Of a stretch of 64,000 nt of DNA, positions 1 through 13,900 are shown in pieces (within the stretch, counting starts at the first letter, position 1; each line of letters starts with the position of its first letter). A program made the position numbers and the translations under genes. The notes beneath the pieces are model-generated. The model saw only the letters and a program-made list of their open reading frames with translations. It was not told the origin of the DNA and ran no database searches. Origin of the DNA: Calamus simplicifolius (taxonomy: Eukaryota > Streptophyta > Magnoliopsida > Arecales > Arecaceae); assembly GCA_900491605.1 (NCBI GenBank), contig UESW01001667.1, forward strand, positions 318,162 to 382,161, read 5' to 3'.

Positions 1-295
1 AAGGAGATATTCAAAATTGCTTTAATTATCGTAGTTTCAAGCTCATGTATCATATTATAAAACTTTGAAAGAGGCAATTATAACCTATGATGTACTACAA
101 AAATATAAAAAAATAATTTGATTTTTATACCAGAAAGGTTGACTATAGAAGTTATTTTTCTTCTTAGGAGGTTAATGGAGAAGTATAGAAAAATAAACAA
201 AATTTTCATATGGTTTTTATTGATTTAGAGTCCTTGTAATAATTTATATTGAGTGTTAGAAAAAAGAGTACCCATTAGATATATTAGTATTGTCC
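1..295 (+). mobile_element. RTE-clade LINE reverse-transcriptase fragment
   Basis: Conceptual + strand translation gives a degenerate match to the plant RTE reverse transcriptase: a block resembling GDIQ-C-NYR-KLM, then IIKLW, then HMVFIDLE, followed by a remnant resembling the WVLEKK block. Stops and frameshifts abound. It sits in an intron of the maspardin gene and is truncated by the window edge. The same family recurs at 4570-4704 with 7449-7778, at 19290-21750 and at 30315-30475. Confidence 0.65.
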
Positions 296-662
296 AAGGT
301 TTTAAATCTGGTATGATGGTACCGACCTAGTTTTTTTTATGGAACAGAATGCATTGCCATATGATATTGTCTTGATACTTGAGATGACTTCTTGTCTCGG
401 TATCACATGGCATGTCCCATTAAGACCTGAAACTATGCTATGTTTTATCCATGTTATGTCAAACTTTTCTTAAGGTTGGCTTCTATCTTTTTCTGCAGTT
501 TCATTTTAGTGTTGCACTAATAGGTTATTGTAGTTCTATTATATGCTTTTCTTGTTTGATATGTTTAGTAGTTTTCATTCACTTCTCAGTTGGTAATAGT
601 TAATTGAAGCATTGGCTATCTCACTTTTGTGAATTGTCAGTGACCTTGGAATTGCTTTTCAG
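296..662 (+). other. maspardin intron sequence, 3' portion
   Basis: AT-rich non-coding sequence ending in a T-rich stretch and the acceptor cag at 660-662. No other feature seen. Confidence 0.6.
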
Positions 663-761
663 GGTTATCGAGTGATTTCTGTTGATATACCACAGGTCTG
701 GAATCACCATGAGTGGATTCATGCATTTGAGAAATTTTTGGATACAATCAACATTCATCAT
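663..761 (+). CDS. maspardin exon a (first exon in the window)
   Basis: A 99-nt exon of 33 codons in phase 0, preceded by cag (660-662) and followed by gtaagg. It encodes GYRVISVDIP followed by QVWNHHEWIHAFEKFLD, the block just before the nucleophile strand in maspardins. The preceding exons lie before base 1. Confidence 0.92.
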
Positions 762-1922
762 GTAAGGAAGTAATATTTTTTCAATTATCATCTTTTATTG
801 GTGAGTTTCAAGCAGTACCTATTTTGAAGTATAAGGTCTTGTGTGCTTTACCATAAAGCTTCTTATGTCCATTCAAAAACATTAGGCAGTGCAATTTATT
901 TTCTTTAAAATACTAGAGTGTCACTACTTAATGTCTGGTGCTGACATAAGTTGTTACTTTAATATCCTTATCATACCAAATATTGCCAATGCTGATCTTG
1001 AGCCTGGATGAAAAGTTAAGGATAGATGCTATTTATGACAAAGCACTTTAAGCATGCTAGTAGCCTAATGTAGATCATCCTATTACTTTGAAATATCATA
1101 GTTCAATTATTAGCTACATAGCTTAACAAGTATCTAGATAAAATATAAATTAAGTGTAGTAAGGCCTGGGAGCAGGGGTGGAGGCACATATCATCATCCC
1201 GCCTATAATATATAATAAAAATAATATGATAAAGTCAGGCTTACACTGGTTATAAGAAAGAAGTAGCTTCATGTCCAATCAAACTTTATACACTATATAA
1301 ATTTATTATTCAATGAGGTATTTTGTGATTGGTTGCCTTTTATTTGTACAATACCTTAGTAATTTGTTAACAAAAACATGGCTTAAATAGAAGAAAATGG
1401 TAGGATTAATTCTTGGCTCTCCTAAGAGAAAATTCCTGGCTCTGTCACTACCTTGGAGTAATGTGAATTGGTTATTATTGAAACTCAAGTCACTACCACT
1501 ACCACCTATATTTATCAATGTTGATATGCTTTTTAGCATTTCTCAATATTGAAATGCACTTGGAAACACTTTAATATGTTGGAATTCACTTGAACACATT
1601 GAAAATTTGAAAACCCTTAGTACAATTAATTCAGCACCGTCTAGTCAGTAACCAATTATCATACTTGTTGGTCAAGGGTTCGCCAATGCATCAAGTTGGT
1701 TAATATATATTAGGGTTTAATTAGACCATCTATTTTATTGAAGTGTAGAGTTGGAATTGAGTTGGGTTGGTCAGCTTCTAATGAAGTTAGAGCTTGATTG
1801 GATGAATTTTTTGGCCTTTTTGGGCTAGGTGTAGGCCTTTTTTTTCTTTTTAGGGTGAAGCATGGGACCCATTTGAGCCTGAACTGAAACCGAGATTGGC
1901 TCAATCCAAATATAGCTTTAGC

Positions 1923-1961
<39 letters not shown>

Positions 1962-4900
1962 TATATATATATATTAATTATAGCAAGGTTTTAAGTTTCA
2001 ACTAAAACCAATTTGTTTTAGCTCAACAGATTGACTTTGGGTTGAGAAGAAATTGAAACTGGTTACCAATGTTGGTTTTCAATTACCTTCATCATTTTAT
2101 TCATTTTTAGCTCAAGTTAGCTAGTTTTGACCCAATTTTGGTAATCACATTCTAATTTGGGGTAAACTGACCAAGACTAGCTATCGATTGGTTTTTATAT
2201 GATATTTTAGTATTTACAACCCTGTTAGCATCATTTTTTATTTATTGAAGTAAATAGGTTATAGAGTATCAATTTTTATTTCTTTTTCTTTCTTTTCTTG
2301 AGTTAAAATTGTATATAGATGTTAAATTTTGCCCTTCATAGGCTGAGAACTCTGGAAAGGACCATATGATTATTACTCTATAAAGGCTAATGTGAACAAA
2401 TATATACAAGACAGATCACTAAAAACACCTTCTTTATATTAAACAAATAATACATCGGGAAAATGCATGCATTTGATTAGATTGATACTTGGCCTAAAAA
2501 ATATGAGAAATAATGCCCAATCTGAATATATTGATGAGTTCTACTAAACATGTAATATAATGAATTTTTTGACAAATGAAGTTCTAGACGTAAATAATAT
2601 TTACGCCTGCATGCGTGCATATTTCATTTTACAAAATGTTAGGATACTAAATTTCCCTTGTGCAATTTTAACTTCAGTGTTAAATTACAGAAACTACAAA
2701 ATGACTTTTATTTTTCTTATGTATTCCATTTTTTTGAATTTTTCCTTCATTCTTTTAATCAAAACTCCAAAATGTGGAGTGGAATTTCCAAAACTGCCCA
2801 ATCTAAAACTCTACCAAGGGATTGGAACCAAAACCAAGCTTTAAAACCTTGATTTAGAGAAGACATACTAGTGACATTTGTATTTTTGTAATCTTTGTTG
2901 ACTATTTCTTGTTACATTTGTAGTAACATTTATAGAACATAACTTAACCTGCAGCTCTTTTTTAATTATATTTGAATATTTTATTCAAGAAAAAGAAAAT
3001 TCATAGAAACTTTTGTCTTAGGGGTAAAGGTTTAATATCATCTTGCTGAGATTCTAAATCCCTTGCTTGACTATCCAGCATATTGAACATGCATTAGATG
3101 AGGAACAGAAGTTGCGTGGTTGGTGTCCTTTCTGTCATTTGGAGTAGCTCCTGTAACACAGTTCTATCATCATCTAATGCTTATCACCATTTCTCACATA
3201 AAAGTTAGCATTCATGAGTAGGTTGACCAGTCTCAGTTAGCAGGTGCATCTCTATGGCACATCTCTTGGTGGATTTCTTGCTCAAATTTTTGCTCAACAC
3301 CGTCCAAGGCGGGTTAAATCATTGGTTCTCTCAAATACTTTTCTAGAAACACACAAGTTTGTGGCTACCATGCCATGGTCTCCAATGTAAGTGTTCTGCT
3401 CTTCTCTGCATGTTCAATAATGTTTCAAGCTCTCACTTGGGTATCTATATTTTTCATGGCAATTGTAGTACTTGTTCTGTTATTGCGATCAATAAAATTA
3501 TGCTTGGATATGCCAATCGGATAAAATTTTGTCTCTTATTTATGATTATTATCTGTAATGAGAGTTTTTGATTCAAATTTACTTGAGTCTTAGGAATTTA
3601 TTGATTCAAGGTCAGCAATGTGCGGATCCCATGTATCAGGAGGTTGAACAAGAGAAAAAAATATTTGTATTATGTACTATTGAAGAGATGATAATTTCAG
3701 TGATTAATGGACCTAATGGTATTTCTAGGACTGATTCAATGCCGTTAAGTGCTTTTGGTGTTTGTATCTTAAAACAATCAAGTGTTTTTGCTATTTTCCA
3801 TAATGGGAGCCGTTGATTTAAATTTACTTGATCCACCTTTTTTTTTTGAATTCTAAATTGCTGCATGGAGGTTCAATTTCATGCATGACGTAGTGATTTT
3901 TAATTTTAGTCAGGTGCATCCTTTCACTTGAAATGCAAACTACTTGAAACTAAGACAAGTCTTAGGAGGTCATCAATTCAAGGTCATTTTGGTATGGGGT
4001 CCCTTGTGTGTCATTGTATTGAACAAGAAAAAAAAAGTGTAATATGGACTAAAGAAGAGAGATGATAATTTCAGTGATTAATGGACGTAATGGTACTTCT
4101 AGGTCTGATTCAATACCATTAAGCACTTTTGGTATTTGTAAGTTCAAATCGTTAAGAGCCAATGGATTTTTTACTTAGTCCATGTGAATAATATATTCAT
4201 TCTGAAGCAAAACCAACTACAAATTGTTGACCAGTTTAAGATCCATTGGATGTGACTGAATTTGAAGCAAAAGCAAATAATATTGTCTAGCCATCATTTG
4301 CTGTAGACATATCATTTGTCTCGTATGTTCTAAATCCTGTTGCATTATTTAGGTTTATCGGTCTATAAAGTTTTTAATGCTCTTCTTTTCTTGTTTCTTT
4401 CTTTTCTTTTTGATTATAAAAGACTTTTAGTTTAGTTTGAGCTTCCTTATATAAAAGATGGTAGAAGTTGTAATCTATTACCAATTTGCATCTTCCTTGC
4501 ATTATCTATATTTGTCTATATAAAATAATAAATTTCACTTTTATATGAGATATTTTTTTATATATATACATAGCCGGTCCCAAACCCAGATAAAGGAGGG
4601 TTGCGATAGGTTGATGGCTAGTGTAAAACATAGTCACGCGCTATACGTGTTACATCGACACTTTGATGTGATGAAAAATAAGCAAGAGTTCTCACACTTT
4701 CATGTAGGCATGGGCACTGGGCCATGCTGTGCCAGGTACGGCCCAGGCCCATCGTGCCAGAAAAATTACCGTGCCAGGCATGGCCCACTAAAAAAAAAAA
4801 TTTAAATTCGGCACGGTCCGTGACCCATCAAGAAATGGGCCATGGGCCATGGCACGACCCGTGACCCATCAAGAAATGGGCCACGGGCCATGGCACGGTC

Positions 4901-7900
4901 CAGAAGGGCCGTTTTGGCACGGCCCAGCACGGCCCTGCTGGGCCGTGCCAGAACGGCCCTGCTGGGCCATTTTGTAGGCCGTGCCATGCCACGGCTGGTG
5001 CCAGGAGCACACTGTGCACCTAGGCACCAGCCAGCTGATCCAAGCCATGATCCTGATCGGCGATGATGGATCCAACGATTGCGATCGATCTGATCGGAGA
5101 TGATTTGACGGTTGCGATCGATCCATGCCATAATCCTGATCGGCGATGATCGATCCGACGGTTGCGATCCATCCGATCGGTGATGATTCGATGGTTGCGA
5201 TCGATCTAAGTCATGATCCCGATCGGCGATGATCGATCGGACCGTTGCGATCAATTCGATCGGAGACGATCCGACGGTTGCGATCGATCCAAGCCATGAT
5301 CCCGATCGGGGATGATCGATCCAACAGTTGCGATCCATCCGATCGGCGATGATCCGACGATTGTGATCGATCCAAGCCATGATCCCGATCGACGATGATC
5401 GATTGGATCGTTGCGATCGATCCGATCAGAGACGATCCGATGGTTGCGATCGATCCAAGCCATGAGCCCGATCGGGGATGATCGATCCGATGGTTGCGAT
5501 CCATCCAATTGGAGATGATCCGACGGTTGCGATCGATCCAAGCCATGATCCCGATCGGCGATGATCAATCCAACAGTTGCGATCCATCCGATCGGAGACG
5601 ATCCGATAGTTGCGATCGATCCAAGCCATGATCCCGATCGACAATGATCGATCGGACTTTGCGATCAATTCGATCGGAGACGATCCGATGTCTGCGATCG
5701 ATCCAAGCCATGATCATGATCGGCGATGATCAATCCGACGGTTGCGATCCATCTGATCGGAGATGATCCGACGCCTGTGATCGATCCAAGCCATGATCCC
5801 GATCGGCGATGATCAATCCGACGGTTGCGATCCATCCGATCGGAGACGATTCGACGTCTGGATCGATCCAAGCCATGATCCCGATCGGCGATGATCAATC
5901 CGACGGTTGCGATCAATCCGATCGGAGACGATCCAACGGTTGCGATCGATCCAAGCCATGATCCCGATCAGTGATGATCAATCCAATAGTTGCGATCCAT
6001 CCGATCGAAGACGATCCGATGGTTGCGACCGATCCAAGCCATGATCCCGATCGACAATGATCGATCAGACTGTTGCGATCTATCTGATCGGAGATGATCC
6101 GACGTCTGTGATCGATCCAAGCCATGATCCCAATCAGGGATGATCGATCCGACGGTTGCGATCGATCCAAGCCATGATCCCAATCAGGGATGATCGATCC
6201 GACGGTTGCGATCGATCCGATCGGAGACGATCGACGGTTGCGATCGATCCATGCATGATCCTGATCGGCGATGATCGATCCGACGGTTGCGATCCATTCG
6301 ATCGGCGATGATCCGACGGTTGCGATTGATCCAAGCCATGATCCCGATCGGTGATGATCGATCTGATCGGAGACGATCCGACGGTTGCGATCGATCCATG
6401 CCATGATCCTGATATGCTATTATCGATCGAACGGTTGCAATCTATCCAATCGGAGATGATCCGACGATTGCGATCGATCCAAGCTATGATCCCGATCGGC
6501 GATGATCAATCGGATCATTGTGATCAATCCGATCGGAGACGATCCGACATCTTCGATCGATCCAAGCCATGATCCTGATCGGCGATGATCAATCCGACGG
6601 TTGTGATCGATCCAAGCTATGATCCTGATCGGTGATGATCGATCCGACGGTTGCGATCAATCCAAGCCATGATCCCGATTGGTGATGATCGATCGAACCG
6701 TTGCGATCGATCCGATCGGAGACGATTCGACGGTTGCGATCGATTCAAGCCATGATCCCGATCGGGGATGATCGATCCAACAGTTGCGATCTATCCCATC
6801 GAGACGATCCGACAGTTGCGATCGATCCAAGCCATGATTTCAATCGGCGATGATCGATCCGACGGTTGCGATCCATCCGATCGGCGATGATCCGACGGTT
6901 GCGATCTTTCTATTTTTTTCTTCTCACTTATTGTATTATGTTCTAGAGGTCAGGCCTAGCCCTCCTTCCTTCTGTACCATTTTAATTTAAATTAATAAAC
7001 TGGTAGGGATCTATGCCAAACCCCCCACCATTATGGTGGCTTTATATTAATAAAATTTCTTTATTCCTAATAATTTTTTAATTTATCAAAAAAAAATTAT
7101 ATTTTTTATTTTTTTTATTTGAGCTGTGCATGGGCCAGGCCCCAGGTGGGCCGTGCCTGGCACGGCCCAGGCCCCCTAGGCCGTGCTGGCACGGCCCACC
7201 TGGGTCGGCACGGCTCAGGCCGTGCCGGCACGGCACGACGGGCCGGCCTAGGCCCGTCATGGGCCGTGCCGTGCTGTGCTGGGCCAACAGAAAAAAATTT
7301 CTGGGCCCGGCACGGCCCGGTATTGTAGCAGTGCTGGGCCGTGCTTGGCACGGCCCATCAGGCTTGGGCCGTGCTTGGCACGGCCCATCAGGGCTTGGGC
7401 CGTGCCGTGCCATGGGCGGCACGGCCAGTGCCCACCTCTACTTTCATGGACGGGTGTGGATAAAGAAGTTAGTTCAAGAAATAAAAAAAAAAATAAAATA
7501 AAAAATAAAATATATTTAGAAACTTGGAATATAAGGTCATTAATAAGAAGTTAATAGAACTAATATATACAATGATCAGAAGAAGAATTAATGTAGCTTG
7601 GTTGCAGGAGATCAAGTGGATAGGTGACAAAGCAAAAGAGATTGATAGTTTTAAACTTTGTTATATAGGTAAAGATAGAAATAAAAATAGAATAGGAGTT
7701 ATTATAGATAAAAGCCTAAAAGATAAATTATAGACATTAAGAGGATAGGAGATAGAATAATTTTAGTTAAATTAGTGATGTAAGAAGAAATAAGGGTTTG
7801 AAAAAACACAAAGAGGGTGCTAAATTTCACTTCACAAAGTTGGGATAAAGAGAAATAGATAATCTCTATTCTTAGTTATATTATTAAAATGATTCCATCT

Positions 7901-10900
7901 TCTAGTGTCCTTTCTCTTTTAATTGATACAAGCTATTTATAAGCTCCCAAATAACACATTTCACAAAGGAACATAAATAGGAAAAATAAATACATAAAGC
8001 TATTAACTAGAAAGTATTACTTTCAAGGCGTCACTTTGAAGCTCTAGAACTCTCATTGTGCTTGGAATCTGATCAAAATTTATAACTTATTGGAAAGGTA
8101 AATGAGTCTAGTTACCAATGCCATCAACCATGCATAAATTGGATAATTTTAGAGAAAGTTATGATAGAAACACTAAACATTGCATAGTTCAGTGTACAAC
8201 GTTTAGGGTGCCACTTTAAAGCTCTAGAACTCTTCATGTGCTTGGAATATGATCAATATTTATAGTTTGTTGAAAAGACAAATGAGTCTAGTTTCAGTGC
8301 CACTAATCATGCATAAATTGGATAATTTTAGAAAAAGTTATGATAGAAACACGAAACACTGTTCAGTTTAATAAATTTGCACTACATCATCCTCTCTAGG
8401 TGGACAAGTACTCATTCCTGAGTTTAGATCATCCTCTCCATGGTAAGGGTTCAAATCATGAACATTGAATGTAGGATGAGTGTGTTTATGTGTTGAAAGC
8501 TCAATTTTGTAGGCATTATCATTAATCTCTTTTAAAATTCGACAAGGACCAATCTTCTTCTTTTTGAGCTTGTTGTATGTTCCAGTAGAAAACCTCTCCT
8601 TTAAATAAACCCAGCCAAAATCACCTTCTTTAAAGGTTTGAATCCTTCGAGAGGCATTTGCAGCATTTTTATAAGACTTATTACTTTCCTCAAGCTTCTT
8701 CTTTACTTCTTGAATCCTTTCTATGGTGGTTGTAAAATTTTTAACCTTTTTCCTAAATGTAGAAGATGTTAAAATTTTAGCAAGATCAAGATAATGATTA
8801 TGAATGCGCCCATGCACAGCTTCAAATGGACATTTTCCTATAAAGCGGTTCACAATAGAATTATAAGCAAATTCAGCTATAGAAAGAATGGCATTCCATT
8901 GCTTTGGCCTTTTTAAAGCAAAACTTTGAAGCAAATTTTGTGAACCCCCGTGAGAAAGATCTCACAAAAACCCACGAACAAGATGAATATTAAAAACACC
9001 AAAAAACTCTAAATCAGATTTGTGAGGGAAAAAAATCCTGGTATAAGGAAGATGCCACAATCGGGGATGGAAAATCGATTGATAAGTCAGTTTGAACGCC
9101 ACAAGGATTTGCCCTTAATAAGTTCTTTAATGAAGAACCAACAAAGTGAATAACCTCACCAAGTTCTGATTTCTCAAAAATTATCTCCGTTTTTACATAT
9201 GAAGCCTTTATATAGTGATAAAGAAAACCCTAAAGGCCTAAACTAAACCCAAACAAATTGGTCCAAATAAACATAAGTTTTTGGAATAGGCTTAGTTAAC
9301 TAAAACAGCCCAACAAGCAAAACAAAAAAGACTTGAACTAAGGAAACTAATACAGCCCATTCAAAACATAAATTAAATTAACTAGGCTGCATGTTTTCTT
9401 CTCTTCTAATTCTGTGCCAAGTTGAACTTTGGCTCAAATATCATGAATCAGCCCATTGAGTGCTTCATTCCTCCTTTTAGCTCTAGCCCTTGTAATTGGA
9501 CCTTCATTAATGTGTAATGGATCATCAATGTGTGCTGGACCATATTGCTCCTTCGCTCCAACGTTTCTAACTTGATTCCCATCATGAGCTAGTTGACAAC
9601 ATCTTGATCCCATCATTCTCCCTTTTCGCAAAAGGATTCGTCCTTGAATCTTTATCACCTACATCAAAAGGAGAAAGATCAGAAACGTTAAACGTAGTAC
9701 TGACATTATACTCACCTCGTAAGTCAAGCTTGTAAGCATTATCATTAATTTGAGCAATGACTTGAAATGGTCCATCTCCTCGAGGATGCAACTTAGTACG
9801 CCATTTTGTTGGAAATCTCTCTTTTCTCAGATGCACCCAAACCCAATCTCCAAGTTCAAAGATTACTTTCTTTCATCCCTTGTTGGCTTACTTAGCATAT
9901 TGTTCAGTTTTCTTTTCAATTTGCAACCGAACTTTTTATGCAAGTGATTCACCAATTCTGCCTTCCATTCACCATCTAGGTTAACTTGCTTATCAATAGG
10001 CAAAGGTAATAAATCCAATGGGGTTAACGGATTGAAGCCATACACCACTTCAAAAGGTGAAAAGTTAGTGGCAGAATGTATAAATCTATTATAAGCAAAT
10101 TCAACATGAGGCAAACATTCCTCCCAATTTTTCAAATTCTTTTGTATGATAGCACAAGGTTCGATTAACTACCTCGGTTTGTCCATCGGTTTGTGGATGG
10201 CAAGTTGTTGAAAACATAAGCTTAGTGCCTAGCTTACCCCACAATGTCTTTCAAAAATAGCTAAGAAACTTTGCATCACGATAAAAAACAATGCTCCTTG
10301 GAACTCCATATAGCCGTACTATCTCTCTAAAGAACAATTCAGCAATATAGTTAGCATTATACGTTTTCCTACAAGGAATGAAATGAGTCATTTTAGAAAA
10401 TTTGTCCACGACGACAAAAACAGAATCCATACCTCTTTTTGACCTAGGTAATCCTAAAACAAAATCCATGGAAATATCTATCCAAGGTTCTTTAGGAATT
10501 GGTAAAGGTTTATACAATCCATAAGGTAAAGATTTAGATTTGGCATGTTTATAAGTAATGCATCTCTCACAAATCTTCTCTGCATCTCTTTTATGTGAGG
10601 CCAAAAGAAATGCTCAACTAAAACATCTAAATCTTCCTCACTCCAAAATGTTCCATTAGTCCCCCACCATGAGCTTCTCGGACTAATAATTCTCTTAATG
10701 AACAACTAGGCACACACAATCTATTTTTCCTAAAAAGGAATCCCTCGTGCCTATAAAACTTTCCAAATGCAGCATGCTCACAAGCTTCAAACACATTTGC
10801 AAAATCAGGATCATTAGGATATAAATCTTTAATTTATTCAAATCCTAGCAACTTAGTGTTCAAAGTAGAGATCAAGGTGTACCTTCAAGATAGCATCTGC

Positions 10901-13900
10901 AACTACATTTTCCTTACCTTATTTGTATTTGATCACATAAGGAAATGATTCAATGAACTCCACCCATTTTGCATGGTACCTATTCAACTTACCTTGACCC
11001 TTTAAATGCTTCAAAGGTTCATGATCAGTGTGAATAACAAACTCTTTGGGCCACAAGTAATGCTGCCAAGTCTCTAAGGCTTTCACTAAGGCATACATCT
11101 CCTTGTCATAAGTTGAATAGTTCAAAGCTGGTTCACTTAGTTTCTCACTAAAATAAGCAAGGGATCGACCTTCTTGCATTAGCATCGCTCCAATACCTAT
11201 ACCTGAAGCATCACACTTGTTGCCGCCGGGATCCGTCCTCCGACTCAGGCGCAGTCGATCTCTAGGGGGGCGGACCTGCACACAAGTCCTCGCGCGAGAG
11301 GCGTTGGGGATGGCTCTCCGTGGAAGACCCTTCGACGCTCAAGTCAGTGAGAGGAAATCGGCGATCAATCAGAAAACGGGGAGGTGGATCCCTCTCTGGG
11401 AGTCTCTTCGGGGGGCGGCCAATCGGAAGCTCTAGAGGGTGAGAGCACCGACGAGCAACAGGAGAGTGGAGAGTGAGGGTGTGAGCGCGCGCGTACCTGA
11501 GGGAATCTGTCAGCGTGATACTTATAGGCTGTCGCCTGGATCTTGAGCGTCTTCTGGAAGGTTCAGAGGTTGTTAGGATACGGGAGTGGATTGAATCAGG
11601 CCGTTGTGGGGCTGTTGGGATCCGTATCTTGTCCGTTAGGGGATCGACGGCTGGGAGAGCTCCTTGATGGCTTGAGATCTGGTAGATGTATAGGTCTCAG
11701 GTAGCCTTGATAGGTTCTAGACCACTTCTCAGCATGATTCCTTGCCTAGGGTGCCGTTACAGTAGGCTGAGGCTCTCCCGCGTCAGGTTCCGCGGAGGTG
11801 GGTATTGAATCGTGGGTCGTTCAGTGAAGCTGGTTCATGGAGGCTCGGGGGAAACGAACTACAGGAAGTTCGGGAGAGCCGAGCTACGGGAGCCCGGGAA
11901 GGCCGAGCTACGAAAACCCGGGGAGGCCGAGCTACGGGAGCCCGGGAAGGCCGAGCTACGGGAGCCCGGGGAGGCCGAGGGGAGGAGGTTGGTCTTAGCC
12001 TCCTCGCACGGATATTGATGCAATGACGATTTTACCCCCCAACAACACTCAATTTTGAATGTTTTAGCAAAGTTAGATAAAGCAAGTAAAGGTGCTGAAA
12101 TCAACTTTTCCTTAATTAAGTTAAAAGCCGAATCTTGCTCACTATCCCACTTAAACCCAACATTCTTTTTAACAATTTCAGTCAAGGGTGCAGTTAAGGT
12201 GCTGAAATCCTTAACAAACCTCCTATAGAAGCTAGCTAACCCATGAAAGCTACGAACTTCAGTTATGGATTTTAATATGGGCCATTCTTGAATAGCCTTA
12301 ACCTTCTCTTCATCAACCTCTATTCCCTTAGCACTAATAACATAGCCAAGAAATACAATCTGACTAGTGAAAAAAGAACATTTCTTGTGGTTAGCATACA
12401 ACTTCTCATATCACAAAACACTTAGAACTTTTTGTAAATGATCATGATGCTCATCTAAGCTTTTGCTATAAATAAGAATATCATCAAAATATACAACAAA
12501 CTTTCCAATAAAAGCACGCAAGACATGATTCATTAGTCTGATGAATGTACTAGGGGCATTAGTTAACCCAAAAGGCATAACTAACCATTCATACAAACCA
12601 TGCTTAGTTTTGAAAGCTGTTTTCCACTTATCACCCTAACCAATGCCAATTTGATGATAACCAGACTTTAAATCAATTTTAGAGAAAATGCAAGAACCAT
12701 GCAATTCATCTAACATATCGTCTAACCTAGGAATGTGATGTCTATACTTTACCGTAATCTTGTTGATAGCCCTGCAATCAACACACATCCTCCAACTCCC
12801 ATCCTTTTTTGGCACAAGTAAAATAGGAACTGCATAAGGGCTCATACTCTTTCTAACATACCCCCTTTTTATCAAGTCTTCAACTTGCCTTTGAAGCTCC
12901 TTTGTCTCATCAGGACTACTTCTATATGTTGGTCGGTTAGGAATGGATGCTCCTGAAATGAAATCAATTTGATGCTTTATTCCCCTTAATGGTGGTAAGC
13001 CATTGGGAACCTCAACAGGAAAGACATCTTTAAATTCCTACAAAAGAGACTTAACAACACTAGGCAAAGTAGGGTTAAGATCGTTAGCATTGAAATAAGC
13101 CTCTTTGTACAAAAGTACAATCATTGGCTGCTTGAAATAGAAAGCTCTCTTAACCTCACTTTCTTTTGCATAAAAACTGCCTTTTGTTCTCTCTTGCTCT
13201 TGACCCTCTTCTTTTTCTCTCGCTTCTACTATTTTTTTCACTCTTCTTATTCTCACTTTTTCTTTTCTCACACTCATTTTTCATCTTTATTTGTTCTTCA
13301 TACACTTGTCTAGGAGTCAATGGTACAAGAGTTACAGGTTTGCCATGCATCACAAAAGAATACTTATTTTTAAATCCATCATGAATGACCTTCCTATCAA
13401 ATTGCCAAGGTCTGCTCAAAAGCAAATGACTAGCATGCATTAGCACCACATCACAAAGCACTTCATCATGATATCTACCAATGAAAAATGACACCATTAC
13501 CTGCTTATTGACCCTTAACTTCTCCACATTCATTCAACCACTGTAGCCTAAAGGCTGAGAATATTTAATGACAGATAAGTTCAATTTTTCAACCAAGGTA
13601 GTGCTAGCTATGGTAGTGCAACTTTCCCCATCAATAATCATGTTGCACACCTTATTTTGAATGTGGCAGTGAGTATGAAAGATGTTCTCTCGCTGTGCAT
13701 CATCCTCCTTCATTTGCACACTCAAAGCATGCCTTGTAACAAGTGTTTCTCATGTAACTGGATACTCCTCTCCATCACTTTCCTCCAATGGTGGCATGGA
13801 ATTATTATCTTCTGGTTCACTTTCAGTCTCAACATCACCATTTCCTCTCAAAATCATTACCCTTTTGTTTGGACATTGTGATGCAATATGTCCCCTTCCC

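Larger units (their letters stand above)
4705..7440. mobile_element. non-autonomous hAT-like DNA transposon with an internal satellite
   Basis: The ends are imperfect terminal inverted repeats: the left end is TAGGCATGGGCACTGG, and the reverse complement of the right end is TAGAGGTGGGCACTGG. The element is flanked by a perfect 8-bp target duplication CTTTCATG at 4697-4704 and 7441-7448, the length made by hAT transposases. Both subterminal regions (about 4705-5030 and 7110-7440) are packed with GGCACGGCCC-like motifs in both orientations, as expected for transposase binding and foldback. No transposase is encoded. The 1.9-kb centre is a tandem satellite. Total length is 2736 bp. It interrupts an RTE LINE. 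Confidence 0.88.

Noticed and set aside
4802..6572. Many overlapping open frames of 60-190 codons across the GATC-rich region, with WIDRNRRI or SDRSSPI-like repeats
   Set aside because: They are translations of the 83-bp satellite in several frames and strands. The unit hardly contains stop codons, and no frame has a domain or stays constant between copies.
7078..7501. Pro, Ala and Arg rich frames on both strands
   Set aside because: They come from the GC-rich subterminal repeats of the hAT-like element.
7449..7778. Host gene of the craniofacial development protein 2 type
   Set aside because: This common database name stands for RTE LINE endonucleases; the context (fragment, stops, LINE 5' region upstream) shows a transposon.
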